DNA of 64,000 nt from the NCBI GenBank assembly GCA_902559985.1, contig CACEJY010000005.1, positions 1 to 64,000 on the forward strand. Reading direction: 5' to 3'. Position 1 is the stretch's first letter. Each line of letters starts with the position of its first letter. Origin of the DNA: an uncultured SAR116 cluster alpha proteobacterium. Lineage in GTDB: Bacteria > Pseudomonadota > Alphaproteobacteria > Puniceispirillales > Puniceispirillaceae. The notes beneath the pieces are model-generated. The model saw only the letters and a list, made by a program, of their open reading frames with translations. It had not been told where the DNA came from and ran no database searches. Both the position numbers and the translations under genes were made by a program. Below, piece by piece: positions 45,933-56,434 of the stretch.

Positions 45933-47942
45933 ATGCTTACAAACGCAATCCTGCCAATAACCTTTGGTGCATTGGGTATGGTCGCTGCCTTTATGATCTA
46001 CGCCAACATTGTAAAGACACCATCCGGCGAAGGCAGAGTAAAAGAAATTGCCGACGAAATTCATCTTGGTGCCATGGTTTTCATGGCCAGCGAGTACAAA
46101 CGTCTAGCAATCTTTTGTCTTATATGTATTGTGGCGCTATATGCTAGCCTTGGAGCTGACACCGCAATAGCCTTTACCCTCGGTGCACTTTGTTCTGGCA
46201 CTGCCGGCTATATTGGCATGTACTCGGCAACAAAAGCCAATGTAAGGACGGCAGTTGCAGCCAACACAAAAGGAGCAGCAGCAGCCCTTAACGTAGCTTT
46301 TTTTGGCGGGTCAATCATGGGATTGACTGTGGCTTCAATGGGCTTGCTTGGTATTGGATTACTATATCATTTCATGGGCGGAACGGCGCACGGTATTGAA
46401 GCTATTGAAGGCTTTGCAATGGGTGGATCGTCCGTTGCGTTATTTAGCCGCGTCGGTGGAGGCATTTTTACTAAAAGCGCGGACGTAGGCGCCGACCTTG
46501 TTGGCAAGGTTGAAGCTGGTATTCCCGAAGACGATCCTCGCAACCCTGCCGTCATTGCTGACAATGTTGGTGACAACGTTGGAGATGTTGCCGGTATGGG
46601 TTCAGATATTTTTGAGTCGTATTGTGGCGCAATGATTGCGTCTATTGCGCTTGCAGCGTCGATGTCCTTGGAAAATATTGCCAAACTAGGGGGTGATCAG
46701 ACCGTTCTTCAGTTTATGCCTTTGGCATTAGCATCGCTTGGCTTGGTCTGCTCACTTATTGGCATCTTTGCGGTCAAACTATTTTCTAGTAAAAGCGCAG
46801 ATGTTGCCCTGAGGTTTGGTACAATTGGTTCTGCAGTTATCTTCATCATTGCGGCTTATTTCCTGATCCAATCAATGGGAGCATCGAATGGTATTTGGGT
46901 TGCCGTTTTGGTTGGGGCTATTGGAGGTATCGTTGTCGGTCTCGTCACAGAATATTATACAGGCGGTGCACCAGTACGCAAGATAGCAAAGGATGGTGAA
47001 ACAGGTCCTGCGACAGTAATGATCTCAGGCTTGGCCACAGGCATGCAATCAGTCGCAATACCCGTGTTAACGATAGCAGCAATTATCTACTGTGCGAATG
47101 AGGCTGCAGGATTGTATGGTGTTGGTTTAGCAGCTGTTGGCATGTTATCAACCGTTGGTATTACAATGGCTATTGATGCTTACGGCCCAGTCGCAGACAA
47201 TGCCGGCGGTATTGCAGAAATGGCTAACATGGGTAGCGAAACACGGGAAATCACTGACTCATTGGACGAAGTTGGAAACTCCACTGCAGCCATTGGTAAA
47301 GGCTTTGCCATTAGCGCGGCCGCCCTTGCCGCACTCGCTCTCATTAGTGCTTACATCGCGAAAATCAGTAATGGAAACCCTGACTTTGTTCTAGCAATCA
47401 ACGACCCAATGGTTCTTTGTGGGATGTTTATTGGTGGTATATTCCCCTTTCTTGTCAGCGCAATGACAATGACAGCAGTTGGCGATGCGGCGTTTGACAT
47501 GATTGTTGAAGTGCGCCGCCAATTCAAAGAAATCCCAGGTCTCCTTGAGGGCATAGCCAAGCCAGATACTGCACGTTGTGTTGACATCGCAACTCGCGCC
47601 GCACTTCGTAAGATGATTTTACCAGGCTCAATGGCTGTGTTGGCACCAGTTGTAATAGGTTTTGGTCTCGGGCCAAACGCGCTCGGCGGAATGTTGGCTG
47701 GCGCATTAGTTTGCTGTGTGATGATGGCATTAATGATGGCAAATGCTGGTGGTGCTTGGGACAATGCAAAAAAATATGTGGAAAAAGGTAACCTTGGCGG
47801 GAAAGGCTCAGATGTCCACAAGGCGGCTGTCGTTGGCGATACGGTTGGCGACCCGCTCAAAGACACTTCAGGCCCATCTATGAATATTTTGATCAACGTT
47901 ATGGCTATAGTCAGTCTCGTAATCGCGCCACTGTTGATTTAG
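45933..47942 (+). CDS. hppA: Membrane-bound proton/sodium-translocating pyrophosphatase
   Basis: Ion-pumping membrane pyrophosphatase, 669 residues, about 16 spans, which couples pyrophosphate hydrolysis to H+ or Na+ transport. The substrate site is complete: [20 protein letters not shown] near residues 186-205, [20 protein letters not shown] near 209-228, [19 protein letters not shown] near 417-435, and the final [19 protein letters not shown]. At the potassium-determining position the motif is [10 protein letters not shown] (near 447-456), with Ala rather than Lys, which in this family indicates potassium-dependent enzymes. AAGAGGA precedes the ATG. It has its own promoter and a strong terminator, so it is monocistronic. 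Confidence 0.96.
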   Translation: MLTNAILPITFGALGMVAAFMIYANIVKTPSGEGRVKEIADEIHLGAMVFMASEYKRLAIFCLICIVALYASLGADTAIAFTLGALCSGTAGYIGMYSATKANVRTAVAANTKGAAAALNVAFFGGSIMGLTVASMGLLGIGLLYHFMGGTAHGIEAIEGFAMGGSSVALFSRVGGGIFTKSADVGADLVGKVEAGIPEDDPRNPAVIADNVGDNVGDVAGMGSDIFESYCGAMIASIALAASMSLENIAKLGGDQTVLQFMPLALASLGLVCSLIGIFAVKLFSSKSADVALRFGTIGSAVIFIIAAYFLIQSMGASNGIWVAVLVGAIGGIVVGLVTEYYTGGAPVRKIAKDGETGPATVMISGLATGMQSVAIPVLTIAAIIYCANEAAGLYGVGLAAVGMLSTVGITMAIDAYGPVADNAGGIAEMANMGSETREITDSLDEVGNSTAAIGKGFAISAAALAALALISAYIAKISNGNPDFVLAINDPMVLCGMFIGGIFPFLVSAMTMTAVGDAAFDMIVEVRRQFKEIPGLLEGIAKPDTARCVDIATRAALRKMILPGSMAVLAPVVIGFGLGPNALGGMLAGALVCCVMMALMMANAGGAWDNAKKYVEKGNLGGKGSDVHKAAVVGDTVGDPLKDTSGPSMNILINVMAIVSLVIAPLLI

Positions 47943-47965
47943 AAATGCTGGTCCAATAATTGGTT

Positions 47966-47997
47966 AAGTCAGCTCTGGCAGCAGAGCTGACTTTTTT
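47966..47997 (+). terminator. Rho-independent terminator after hppA
   Basis: AAGTCAGCTCTG at 47966-47977 pairs perfectly with CAGAGCTGACTT at 47982-47993 over a four-base loop, followed by a T run. It lies 24 bases after the hppA stop. Confidence 0.95.
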
Positions 47998-48269
47998 CTG
48001 GCTGAAAATTGAAATATTTGACCAGGCAAAAGTCTTCAATAATCACCCTCAGCGCGGCCCGTAATTTGGCTGTTTTTTTGTTATGAACAAAATCAAGGCA
48101 ATGATTCTTCAAACAGTGTCTGTGCTGCATAGGCCAGCTTCGCTGACACCGCTCCACTTGGACGACCACAAAACCTTGGGAATTTGAGGCATCAGTAATT
48201 TAAAAACGGTACTCTAATTTGCCAGCTGCAATTTATTCAACAGCACGAACATGGACAGTTAACTCCGTG

Positions 48270-49199
48270 CTAGCTTGAGATACTCAATTGCTCGTCACCA
48301 TAATAGAGAGTAACGACGTGTTTAGCTTCAGCGAAGAATAACCAACGCTCAACGAATATTCCTATTATGTAAAAAATGGTAGCCATACTTAGTATGCCCG
48401 CTGATGATCCACCAAAAATAACGCAGACGATTGGAAGCAACGCTCCAAAAAAAATTGAAATATATCGCAATTTGATGGCGTGACGTCTCGCAACAACGAA
48501 GCCCATCTCTTTTTGTAAGTAATTTTCTGAGGTGTGTGGTGGCATTAGTGAACGGACCTTTCCGATCGTTCCTAAGCCTGTTGCTGTCTCTATATTGCTG
48601 GCTGACCCCCTGTTGTCCAAAGCCCACCACCAGGCATATTTCAGAGTCCATGCTCCAACAAGAAAAGTAAGCGTAATTTCTTTGAGCATTTGAGGAGTGG
48701 GTTGACCAAATAAAGCCAGCATCGTTAGGGATGCAACTGATCCACCACATGCAGAGAACATCAAATAGCAAACGGGCGTCAATGGATGATGCCAGCAAGC
48801 AACAGTCTTCAGGGATCCGTAAATCATCGAAGTTGCGTAGACTGTTGCTACGATCATTAACAGTATCAGAATGCCACACCATAATGGTGGTGGTCCAAAA
48901 AAGAGGGTGAATAAAAACCAGCAGGCCAGTGAAGCAAGGACAAGCACTGCTAATACGCCTTCTCTTGACAACCAACTAGAACGCCATTGGCTCAATGCTC
49001 TCCACGCACGTTCGGGATGGCCCAGGTGTAATGTCGAGCTAAGTAAGCCGGCGCCTATCAATCCAAAGACGGCAAAACTTGCAATTAACAAATGTGAAAA
49101 GAGGCTGAGATCTAGAAGTCCTAAAACAATTAATCCGGCAAGCCCTAATCCCAGCCCAGATATCGATGTAAAGAAAATGATTGACCACGCGGGATGCAT
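48270..49199 (-). CDS. soeC: Membrane anchor subunit of a molybdenum oxidoreductase (SoeC/DmsC-like)
   Basis: Integral membrane protein, about 309 residues with eight or nine spans, of the DmsC/NrfD-type anchor family that passes electrons between the iron-sulfur subunit and the quinone pool. It starts MHPAWSIIFFTSISGLGLGL, contains TLHLGHPERAWRALSQWRSS followed by WLSREG near residues 57-82, a motif (LGHPERAWRAL-SWRSSWLSREG) shared by DmsC and SoeC, and SMIYGSLKTVACWHHPLTP. The ATG at 49199 has AGGA seven bases upstream. It is last in the soeABC operon, four bases after soeB. Confidence 0.82.
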   Translation of the reverse strand: MHPAWSIIFFTSISGLGLGLAGLIVLGLLDLSLFSHLLIASFAVFGLIGAGLLSSTLHLGHPERAWRALSQWRSSWLSREGVLAVLVLASLACWFLFTLFFGPPPLWCGILILLMIVATVYATSMIYGSLKTVACWHHPLTPVCYLMFSACGGSVASLTMLALFGQPTPQMLKEITLTFLVGAWTLKYAWWWALDNRGSASNIETATGLGTIGKVRSLMPPHTSENYLQKEMGFVVARRHAIKLRYISIFFGALLPIVCVIFGGSSAGILSMATIFYIIGIFVERWLFFAEAKHVVTLYYGDEQLSISS

Positions 49200-49203
49200 C
49201 AAT

Positions 49204-49947
49204 TCATCCTAACTTTTCGAGAGTACTGTCCATCCACCGCCAAAAGCCTTTTGGCGTGGCGGCATCGGCCATTGCGAGTAATGATACCGACTCATCATTT
49301 GATTGTCGTCGGGGCCTCGGCGGCAAGTACTTATTTACTGGTTTTGTCCCCTGCTCTGGCAACAGATCGTAACCGCCACGTTCTGCTACCATAATACTCA
49401 CATCAGAATTTGGATCTCCAAAATCGCCAAAATGTCTGGCGCTCGTTGGGCAAGTTCTTACGCATGCTGGCACTCTATCTTCCTCAGGAAGATTTTCATT
49501 ATAAATGCGGTCAACACAAAGCGTGCATTTTTTCATAACACCTTCCGCCGGATCCATTTCTCGGGCCCCGTAAGGACACGACCAAGCACATAAACCACAC
49601 CCAATACACCAGTCCTCATTGACCAAAACAATTCCGTCTTCCGCGCGTTTGAAGGAGGCTCCAGTTGGGCAAGCCGTGACACAGGGAGCATCTTCACAGT
49701 GCAGGCAGGACTTTGGGAAATGCACGGTTTTTGCGTCTTCACCCACCCCAGCTTCAAACGCGTGCACCCTATTTAGCCAGGAGCCGCTTGGCTGGGCGCC
49801 ATACGCGCTTTCATCGCTTAACGGGGCACCATACCCAGACGTATTCCATTCTTTACAATTTACAACGCAAGCTTGACAGCCAACGCAGATATCAAGGTCA
49901 ATCACCAAGCCAAGTTTTATTGCAGAGGGTTCTGGTAAACTTGTCAT
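49204..49947 (-). CDS. soeB: Four-cluster iron-sulfur subunit (SoeB-like)
   Basis: Ferredoxin-type electron-transfer subunit, 247 residues, with four [4Fe-4S] Cys clusters: ICVGCQACVVNCKEWNTSG near residues 20-38, SCLHCEDAPCVTACPTGASF, DWCIGCGLCAWSCPYGARE, and KCTLCVDRI with ACVRTCPTSAR. The first motif with NCKEWNTSGYGAPLSD is characteristic of SoeB rather than of DmsB. It links the molybdenum subunit to the membrane anchor. The ATG at 49947 follows the soeA stop by two bases, with GGGGAAA six bases upstream, so translation is coupled. Confidence 0.87.
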   Translation of the reverse strand: MTSLPEPSAIKLGLVIDLDICVGCQACVVNCKEWNTSGYGAPLSDESAYGAQPSGSWLNRVHAFEAGVGEDAKTVHFPKSCLHCEDAPCVTACPTGASFKRAEDGIVLVNEDWCIGCGLCAWSCPYGAREMDPAEGVMKKCTLCVDRIYNENLPEEDRVPACVRTCPTSARHFGDFGDPNSDVSIMVAERGGYDLLPEQGTKPVNKYLPPRPRRQSNDESVSLLAMADAATPKGFWRWMDSTLEKLG

Positions 49948-49949
49948 TA

Positions 49950-52832
49950 TTACTTTCCCCGCCACACTTTTTTATCTTTAACGGTCCACTGTAATCCATA
50001 TCTGAGGGTCTTGACCGGTTCACTATCAACAGCATGCATTCGCGGTAGAGCTGGGAACTGGGGGGATGCCACCGCTGGCTCGTTGGGGTTCGCTTTCTCT
50101 ATTTTGACTTTTAAATCAAACCAAGCAGCCTGACCCGTTATTGGGTCTGAATTCGACCATCTTTGTCCATCAGCTTGCGCCGGTAAAAGTTCTTTAATTA
50201 GATGGTTCATAAGAAATCCTTTTTTAGCTTCAGGCGCATCTTCTTCAAGTTGCCAAGCGCCCTTTCGCTTACCAATAGCATTCCATGTCCATATCGTTTT
50301 TTCATTCAGGCCCGCCATTATCGCTACAGGAACACGTATTTTGCCATGGTGAGATGTGACCCAAATCCAATCGCCATCCGAAAGACCATGATCATCCGCA
50401 AGCCCTTGAGGAATAAACATTGGGTTGTGACCATGGATTTGCCTCAGCCAGGGATTTTGTGAACCCCACGAGTGGTACATTGCCATTGGCCGCTGAGTGA
50501 GCGCGTGTATGGGGTATTCCTCGTCAGAAACTGCTTCGCCCTCAAACGGCGCATACCAAGTCGGCAAAGGGGTAAAGCAAGTTTTTATACGGGACCGCAA
50601 ATGTTCAGGTGGTTGGATGTTTCCGTGCCCTTCCGCGGCTAGGTGAAATTTTTGCAGCGTCTCACTATAAATCTGAAAAGCGTATGGCTGAGCTGTGTCA
50701 TAGATACCCATTTCAACGGCAAATTCTTGGTATGCCATATTCGCCATTTTATAGTATCTACCTTCCTCTGGAATATCTTTGTGCCAAAACGCTCCATTGG
50801 CTTTGTATGCTTCAATTTGCCCAGGATTAGGTTCACCGCGACCTGATTTTTCACCGTTCCCTCTAAACCCAGCGAGCGGGCCAATACCCGGCTCACGTTC
50901 ATGATTTATTATATAATCTTCGTAATCTGCATACTTGGGCGAACCGTCCTCATCGACCATACCAGGCAATCCCAGTCTAGCGCCCAAATCAATTAAGACT
51001 GACTGGAACCCTCTCACGTCTCGGTCCGGCGGGAACACCGGCCATCTAATAGCGTCGGCTACTGCGTCTGCCTCGCAAATTGGTCTATCCAATAATGAGA
51101 TTGCATCGTGACGCTCAAGATATGTTGTATCAGGAAGTATTAGATCTGCGTATGCTACCATTTCAGATGAATATGCGTCAGAGTAGATTAACTTGGGAAT
51201 TTTATACTCACCTGTATCTGAATTTTTTTCAGTTAACATCTCCATCACACCGCGTGTATTCATCGAGGAATTCCACGCCATGTTGGCCATGTACATAAAA
51301 AGCACGTCAACGTGATATGGATCGCCAGCGACGGCATTCGAAATAACCATGTGCATCAGGCCATGCGCCGCCATAGGCGCATCCCAGCTATAGGCCTTAT
51401 CAATTCTCTGAGGCTCTCCCTCAGAATTTATGAGCAGGTCATCAGGTCCTAAAACATAGCCGAGTGGCGCTCCTGTAAGTGGCTTGCCGGCTTGGACTTG
51501 ATCTGGCTTTCCCGCTGGCTTTGGGTGTGCCTCGGGTGGCTTTGGATATGGGGGCTTAAAACGCCAACCACCAGGTACCTCTATTGATCCAAGCATGAGT
51601 TGAAGAACGTGAAGCGCACGGCAGGTCTGAAAGCCATTTGAATGAGCCGAAATACCGCGCATAGAATGCATGGAAACGGGGCGGCCAACCATGGTCTCAT
51701 GTTTTTCGCCCTTCCAGTCGGTCCATGGCTGGTTGATAACAACCTCTTTAGCAAAGGCGGCATCAGCCAAGTCTGCGGCAAATTGGCGAATACGGGCTGC
51801 GGAAATACCAACTGTACTCGCCACAGTATCTGGGGAGTAAGCATCAACCATATAGGTTTCCGTCATCAACATAAAGACCGGGGTTGCCACACCACCCGAG
51901 CTCAGGGGAACCTCACCATGCATGGCGGCACTTACATTTTTTGTTTTGCACGAAATCACAGCACCAGTGAGGCGGTCTATAACCTGGGGTTCCCCATCAG
52001 CGCCCCTGAGAAACAAACCTTCATCAGCGGCACCCGGATTACGGATAACAAGCCAAGGTGCATTTGTGTACCGTCGGAGGTAATCAACATCAATATTGCC
52101 CGACCTCATTAATTCACGGATCAATGACATGATGAGTAGCCCATCAGTTCCTGGCGTTATACCATACCAATCATCCGAAATTGCCGCATAACCAGTTTGC
52201 ACTGGATTAACTGAGACCACTCTCTTCCCGCGCCCCTTCACTTTTCCCAAGCCTATTTTTATTGGGTTAGAGTCGTGGTCCTCAGCAACACCGAATAGGA
52301 CAAACATTTCTGTTAGATCCCAATCAGGCGCACCAAACTCCCAAAAAGCTCCGCCAATAGTATAAATACCACCGGCGGCCATGTTGACTGAACAGAAACC
52401 ACCATGCGCCGCAAAATTTGGCGTGCCAAATTGCTGTGCCCACCAACTCGTGAGAGCCTGAGACTGGTCACGCCCAGTAAAAAAAGCAAGCTTTTTGGGA
52501 TCTTTTTCACGGACAGGGGCAAGCCAATCAGTGGCTATGGTTAGAGCCTCATCCCAGCTTATTGGTTCGAATTCACCTGACCCCCTCGGCCCTACACGCT
52601 TCATTGGTTGCTTTAAACGAGCTGGGGAGTAATGTTGCATTATCCCGGCTGAACCTTTGGCGCATAAAACCCCCTTATTTATAGGATGGTCTCTGTTTCC
52701 CTCTATGTACCTTATTTTGTCGTCTCGAACATGGACATTGATTCCGCACCGGCAAGCGCACATGTAGCAGGTTGTTTGCCTTATTTCATCTGAAACCTCC
52801 GGAGACGTTTCAACATGCGGTTCCGATGCCAT
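49950..52832 (-). CDS. soeA: Molybdopterin oxidoreductase, sulfite dehydrogenase SoeA-like
   Basis: Mo-bis-PGD catalytic subunit, 960 residues, CISM (DMSO reductase) superfamily. The N-terminal [4Fe-4S] motif is TTCYMCACRCGI at C22-x2-C25-x3-C29, completed by GVLCAKGSAG at C57. Later motifs are ISWDEALTIATDWL, FFTGRDQSQAL and, near residue 800, a C-terminal molydopterin-binding segment LTQRPMAMYHSWGSQNPWLR. There is no twin-Arg signal, so the complex faces the cytoplasm. This, with a SoeB-type partner and NrfD/DmsC anchor, fits the SoeABC sulfite:quinone oxidoreductase and argues against the Tat-exported DMSO, polysulfide or thiosulfate reductases. TauE/SafE genes close by agree with sulfite. 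The LysR gene at 52978 is divergent. Confidence 0.8.
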   Translation of the reverse strand: MASEPHVETSPEVSDEIRQTTCYMCACRCGINVHVRDDKIRYIEGNRDHPINKGVLCAKGSAGIMQHYSPARLKQPMKRVGPRGSGEFEPISWDEALTIATDWLAPVREKDPKKLAFFTGRDQSQALTSWWAQQFGTPNFAAHGGFCSVNMAAGGIYTIGGAFWEFGAPDWDLTEMFVLFGVAEDHDSNPIKIGLGKVKGRGKRVVSVNPVQTGYAAISDDWYGITPGTDGLLIMSLIRELMRSGNIDVDYLRRYTNAPWLVIRNPGAADEGLFLRGADGEPQVIDRLTGAVISCKTKNVSAAMHGEVPLSSGGVATPVFMLMTETYMVDAYSPDTVASTVGISAARIRQFAADLADAAFAKEVVINQPWTDWKGEKHETMVGRPVSMHSMRGISAHSNGFQTCRALHVLQLMLGSIEVPGGWRFKPPYPKPPEAHPKPAGKPDQVQAGKPLTGAPLGYVLGPDDLLINSEGEPQRIDKAYSWDAPMAAHGLMHMVISNAVAGDPYHVDVLFMYMANMAWNSSMNTRGVMEMLTEKNSDTGEYKIPKLIYSDAYSSEMVAYADLILPDTTYLERHDAISLLDRPICEADAVADAIRWPVFPPDRDVRGFQSVLIDLGARLGLPGMVDEDGSPKYADYEDYIINHEREPGIGPLAGFRGNGEKSGRGEPNPGQIEAYKANGAFWHKDIPEEGRYYKMANMAYQEFAVEMGIYDTAQPYAFQIYSETLQKFHLAAEGHGNIQPPEHLRSRIKTCFTPLPTWYAPFEGEAVSDEEYPIHALTQRPMAMYHSWGSQNPWLRQIHGHNPMFIPQGLADDHGLSDGDWIWVTSHHGKIRVPVAIMAGLNEKTIWTWNAIGKRKGAWQLEEDAPEAKKGFLMNHLIKELLPAQADGQRWSNSDPITGQAAWFDLKVKIEKANPNEPAVASPQFPALPRMHAVDSEPVKTLRYGLQWTVKDKKVWRGK

Positions 52833-52977
52833 CACACATTCCTAAATCATCAAATACGGCTGGGCTCCAACGCGCATTACTTTTTGTTTAAATCTCAAAT
52901 CTTACATTACAGTCCAAGAATTGATTATTCCAACTTATTATATTTGTGATTTCAATCGATTTAGGTTATATAAAAGT

Positions 52978-53871
52978 ATGACATTAGCTCAACTAAGAAT
53001 TTTTATCGCAGTTGCCGAGCTTGGTAATGTTACCAAGGCCTCAAAGGAACTCGGCATTTCTCAGTCTGCGGCCTCAGCAGCAATTGCAACTATCGAAGAC
53101 ATATATCAAGTCAAACTTTTTGATAGAGTTGGTCGTTCAGTCTTTCTCTCAGATTTAGGTAGGCGTTTTTTGCCTGAAGCACAAGGCGCCATTGCAAGCG
53201 CCAAGAACGCAACAAAAATGTTACGTATGCTCAGCGAAAAGACGTCTGGCAGCCTCCAAATTGCAGCAAGTCAAACGATCGCCAGCTACTGGCTCCCACG
53301 GAGACTTGCAGCGTTCAACAATCGTAATCCAGCCGTTGCAATAAATGTAACGATGTCGAATACGCGCGGTGTTGAGACCGCGGTTTTGGAGGGCAAAGCT
53401 GATATTGGCTTCGTTGAAGGTAAGGTAAATGCCAACGGCTTACGCCTTTTAAAAGTAGATCAAGACCAACCTATACTAGTGGTGTCACCCAAAAAATGGC
53501 CGATTGTTCGACCATCTATCAGGGAGGGTAATATTGGTAACTTACCTTGGATTGTCCGTGAAAAAGGCTCTGGCACTCGACGTGTTCTTGAAGATTTGAT
53601 TGTCCAAAATAATCTCAACTGGGACAACCTTGATATAATTCTGGAACTACCCAGTAATGAAGCAGTTAGAGAGGCAGTAATTGCCGGATCTGGCGTCACA
53701 TTGATTTCTCGGCAGGTTGTAAACTTATCAATTGAGAGCGGATTACTTAGATCTGTAGCGATGGACTTACCACCGAGAAGCTACACCATGTTATTACGAA
53801 AGAAACGAGCGCTCAACAATGCAGAAAAGGCATTCACAACCATGATTAACGAAAATGTAATGATTTCATAA
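52978..53871 (+). CDS. LysR-family regulator divergent from soeABC
   Basis: A 297-residue LysR protein of the CysL/CbbR-like group. DNA-binding domain: MTLAQLRIFIAVAELGNVTK with ASKELGISQSAASAAIATIE near residues 21-40. The effector domain includes GSLQIAASQTIASYWLPRRL and the typical late GVTLISRQVV. The start at 52978 gives a standard LysR N-terminus; an upstream in-frame ATT/TTG region is not family-like. It is divergent from soeA with 145 bases between starts, and its end faces the small membrane-protein gene at 53912, so it most likely controls soeABC. Confidence 0.88.
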   Translation: MTLAQLRIFIAVAELGNVTKASKELGISQSAASAAIATIEDIYQVKLFDRVGRSVFLSDLGRRFLPEAQGAIASAKNATKMLRMLSEKTSGSLQIAASQTIASYWLPRRLAAFNNRNPAVAINVTMSNTRGVETAVLEGKADIGFVEGKVNANGLRLLKVDQDQPILVVSPKKWPIVRPSIREGNIGNLPWIVREKGSGTRRVLEDLIVQNNLNWDNLDIILELPSNEAVREAVIAGSGVTLISRQVVNLSIESGLLRSVAMDLPPRSYTMLLRKKRALNNAEKAFTTMINENVMIS

Positions 53872-53911
53872 GAGCGACATTAAAATTATATAAGGGTACT
53901 CACTGCGGGGG

Positions 53912-54337
53912 CTACAAAAGGAAAAAAACAAAAGGAGCAATGACAGCAAAAGCTCCTGATACTAACGCAGTCACCGCAAAAAACTCATTGTGTGACCGCC
54001 ACATGAAAGCCGCAGAAAAAAAGATGGCCGGCCCAACGCTCAATACACCAAAGGCTATGCCTGCCACTGTAATAGCCTCGCCTGAATTCAAGATTGCCAG
54101 ATAAGTTAGAGCGTCGGGAGAATTTTGAAGCACAGACCCGGCCCACACAGCCTCTACCGAACGTCCCTCAAAGACTGCGTTCAGCAGGTAATCAACCGGG
54201 ATTGTTTGGTCAACTTCCAGAAAACTTTTTATAGTTCCAAATAAAACAACCAACGCCGAAACGCATGTACACCAATATATAATTTCACCATAAACAACAC
54301 CAGATATTGGGATTGGTGGCTTTTTTTGCTTACTCAT
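53912..54337 (-). CDS. Small membrane protein paired with TauE/SafE exporter (DUF1634-like)
   Basis: A 141-residue membrane protein with three or four spans: YGEIIYWCTCVSALVVLFGT near residues 16-35, GEAITVAGIAFGVLSVGPAI near 85-104, and FFAVTALVSGAFAVIAPFVF near 118-137. Small DUF1634 proteins with this layout usually follow a TauE/SafE gene, as here with ten bases between them. Sequence match to DUF1634 is by layout and context, not strong motifs. It is the last gene of the TauE-panB-fhs-folD-TauE run. Confidence 0.55.
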   Translation of the reverse strand: MSKQKKPPIPISGVVYGEIIYWCTCVSALVVLFGTIKSFLEVDQTIPVDYLLNAVFEGRSVEAVWAGSVLQNSPDALTYLAILNSGEAITVAGIAFGVLSVGPAIFFSAAFMWRSHNEFFAVTALVSGAFAVIAPFVFFLL

Positions 54338-54347
54338 GTCCTAACCT

Positions 54348-55352
54348 TCATATAAAAGGAATTGAAATATTAAAAAGCCCTTCAACGCCACGGCTCAAAA
54401 GTTTGAGGCTGGTCAGAAAAAGCATAACTATCAAAAGCTTTCGTACAAACGCCGCTTTTATACCAGATAAAACGTGAGCGCCAACAATTCCGCCGATTAT
54501 TTGCCCAAGCATCCACGGTGCGGCCACTACGCCAATTAAAGCGCCAACATTGATATATGGCCATATAGCCGCAGAATTTCCCATGGCTAGCAAAACGCCA
54601 CTTGTCGCTGCTGAAACCTTTAACGGCACACTCATAACAAGGTTAAGAACAGGAACAACGGCCCATCCCCCGCCCAAGCCAAAAAAGCCACCAGTAAATC
54701 CAACAGCAAACAATAACAACACCGCTATCTTGACGTTGTGAACAGTATATTTTACCGGCTTTTGGAGTGTGTCTTCCCAATACATATGACGCAGCTTAAG
54801 TTTAGTGGCAAGCTTACTTCGTTCCACATGTTCAGGATATTCAGTAGAAGCACCCCCAACGATAAATACTAATGCAATTGCTGCCAACAAAAGTCCCAAA
54901 GCTATACGGACAATTGAGTCACCAGTCTCACCCAAATGTTGAGACAAACTCACCGCGGCCATTGACCCAACAAACCCACCGACCAAAATTGGCAATGCGC
55001 CCAGGAATACTAGCTTGATATCTGCTAGACCCTTTCGCATAAAGGGGCCCGATGCAACTAACCCGCTAAACATTGCCACAACAAGACCAGTGGATCTTAT
55101 TATAAGGGTATCCACCGACGTAAAAGCTAGCATCAACGGCGTAAATATTACACCGCCTCCAACACCCGCAATTACAGATATGATCGCTACAAAAAAACTT
55201 AATAAAAAAGAGATGAATATTATGTCGACACCGGTGAACCCAAAAAGCCCATCTAACGCAGCCGAAGCTACAAACAATTCAAGAAATATGTAACAACCAA
55301 TGGTACATAAAATTAACAGTTGAAGTTCGGGTAGACGTTTTGAGATCATCAT
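54348..55352 (-). CDS. TauE/SafE-family sulfite/sulfonate exporter
   Basis: Inner-membrane exporter of the TauE/SafE family, 334 residues, with about eight spans. The two family repeats are visible: FFVAIISVIAGVGGGVIFTP with LMLAFTSVDTLIIRSTGLVV near residues 53-94, and FAVGFTGGFFGLGGGWAVVP with a VPLKVSAATSGVLLAMGNSA near 217-258. The G-x-G-G-G motif in each repeat is the hallmark. Export of sulfite is the function established for TauE/SafE relatives in taurine and sulfonate degraders. It lies directly downstream of folD (109 bases) on the same strand. Confidence 0.85.
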   Translation of the reverse strand: MMISKRLPELQLLILCTIGCYIFLELFVASAALDGLFGFTGVDIIFISFLLSFFVAIISVIAGVGGGVIFTPLMLAFTSVDTLIIRSTGLVVAMFSGLVASGPFMRKGLADIKLVFLGALPILVGGFVGSMAAVSLSQHLGETGDSIVRIALGLLLAAIALVFIVGGASTEYPEHVERSKLATKLKLRHMYWEDTLQKPVKYTVHNVKIAVLLLFAVGFTGGFFGLGGGWAVVPVLNLVMSVPLKVSAATSGVLLAMGNSAAIWPYINVGALIGVVAAPWMLGQIIGGIVGAHVLSGIKAAFVRKLLIVMLFLTSLKLLSRGVEGLFNISIPFI

Positions 55353-55460
55353 GTAAGTTGTACCAGGTAATTTGTTATTTTCGCTTGTGGCGTAAAGTTG
55401 TGTTGCGCGACAGAGAGCCTAGGGTAACCGTACCAACGCACCGATTTTGAATTGCGGTGT

Positions 55461-56354
55461 TCACTGAAGAAAGCTTTCTTCATTGGGGAGGTTGTTAATT
55501 CTGCAACAGGCCGTAACCGTATTCGCCAACAAACAGGCAATAGTCATGGGGCCAACACCACCGGGGACAGGAGTTATGGCGCCTGCAACAGCTGCGCAAC
55601 TCTCATACTCGGCGTCACCAACCAATTTCGTTTTTCCATTATCCAAGCTTATACGGTTGATACCAACATCAATAACAGTCGCTCCCGGTTTAATCCAATC
55701 ACCAGGCACCATCTCAGGTCGGCCAACGGCCGCCACAACAATATCAGCGTTGCGCACAACATCTGGCAGATCCACCGTTCGTGAATGAGCGATGGTCACC
55801 GTACAACTTTCGTTTAAGAGCAATTGCGCCATCGGCTTTCCAACAATGTTTGAACGACCGACAACAACAACATTTTTCCCTGATAATGAACCATGATAAT
55901 CACGCAACATTAGTAGGCACCCTAGTGGTGTGCATGGAACCATTGATTTCTGGCTCGTAGCCAAAAGTCCAACGTTTGAAATGTGAAAGCCATCAACATC
56001 TTTCTCTGGGAGAATACGGTTTATAACTAAGGTTTCATCTAGGTGACTCGGTAACGGTAATTGCACCAAAATGCCATGGACCGCCGGGTCAGAATTTAGC
56101 TCGTCGATCAAAGCCAACAACGCCTCTTCTGTGGTGTCTGGATCCAATTTATGTTCAATTGAATTCATGCCAACCTCAAGAGTTTGCTTACCCTTAGACC
56201 TTACATAAACCTGTGATGCGGGGTCTTCCCCCACCAAAACGACGGCAAGGCCCGGGGTGATGTTATGAGCGTTTTTCAGATCAGCAACCTTAGAGGCGAC
56301 CTTCTCTCTAACAGTGGCAGCAAAGGCTTTACCGTCAATTATATTTGCTGACAT
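55461..56354 (-). CDS. folD: Bifunctional methylenetetrahydrofolate dehydrogenase/cyclohydrolase
   Basis: FolD interconverts methylene-, methenyl- and 10-formyl-THF. 297 residues, full length. The catalytic Lys lies in [17 protein letters not shown] (Y-x3-K near residue 54) and the signature [14 protein letters not shown], then [20 protein letters not shown] (NADP loop) and [20 protein letters not shown] are standard, ending [16 protein letters not shown]. It forms a one-carbon module with fhs upstream, 81 bases away, both on the minus strand. Together they convert formate or methylene-THF units. It lies between fhs and a TauE/SafE exporter. Confidence 0.96.
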   Translation of the reverse strand: MSANIIDGKAFAATVREKVASKVADLKNAHNITPGLAVVLVGEDPASQVYVRSKGKQTLEVGMNSIEHKLDPDTTEEALLALIDELNSDPAVHGILVQLPLPSHLDETLVINRILPEKDVDGFHISNVGLLATSQKSMVPCTPLGCLLMLRDYHGSLSGKNVVVVGRSNIVGKPMAQLLLNESCTVTIAHSRTVDLPDVVRNADIVVAAVGRPEMVPGDWIKPGATVIDVGINRISLDNGKTKLVGDAEYESCAAVAGAITPVPGGVGPMTIACLLANTVTACCRINNLPNEESFLQ

Positions 56355-56434
56355 CTTCTATTGCACCCTTTCATCTCGGCAAGATTCACTCGTCCACCTA
56401 AGAACAAGCCCCAATTTACATTAACGGTTGGCCT

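Noticed and set aside
47351-47896. 181-residue open frame opposite the end of hppA
   Set aside because: Antisense shadow of a highly conserved enzyme.
49950-52832. SoeA as DMSO, polysulfide or thiosulfate reductase
   Set aside because: No twin-Arg signal and a SoeB-type iron-sulfur partner; sulfite-exporter neighbours fit sulfite oxidation better.
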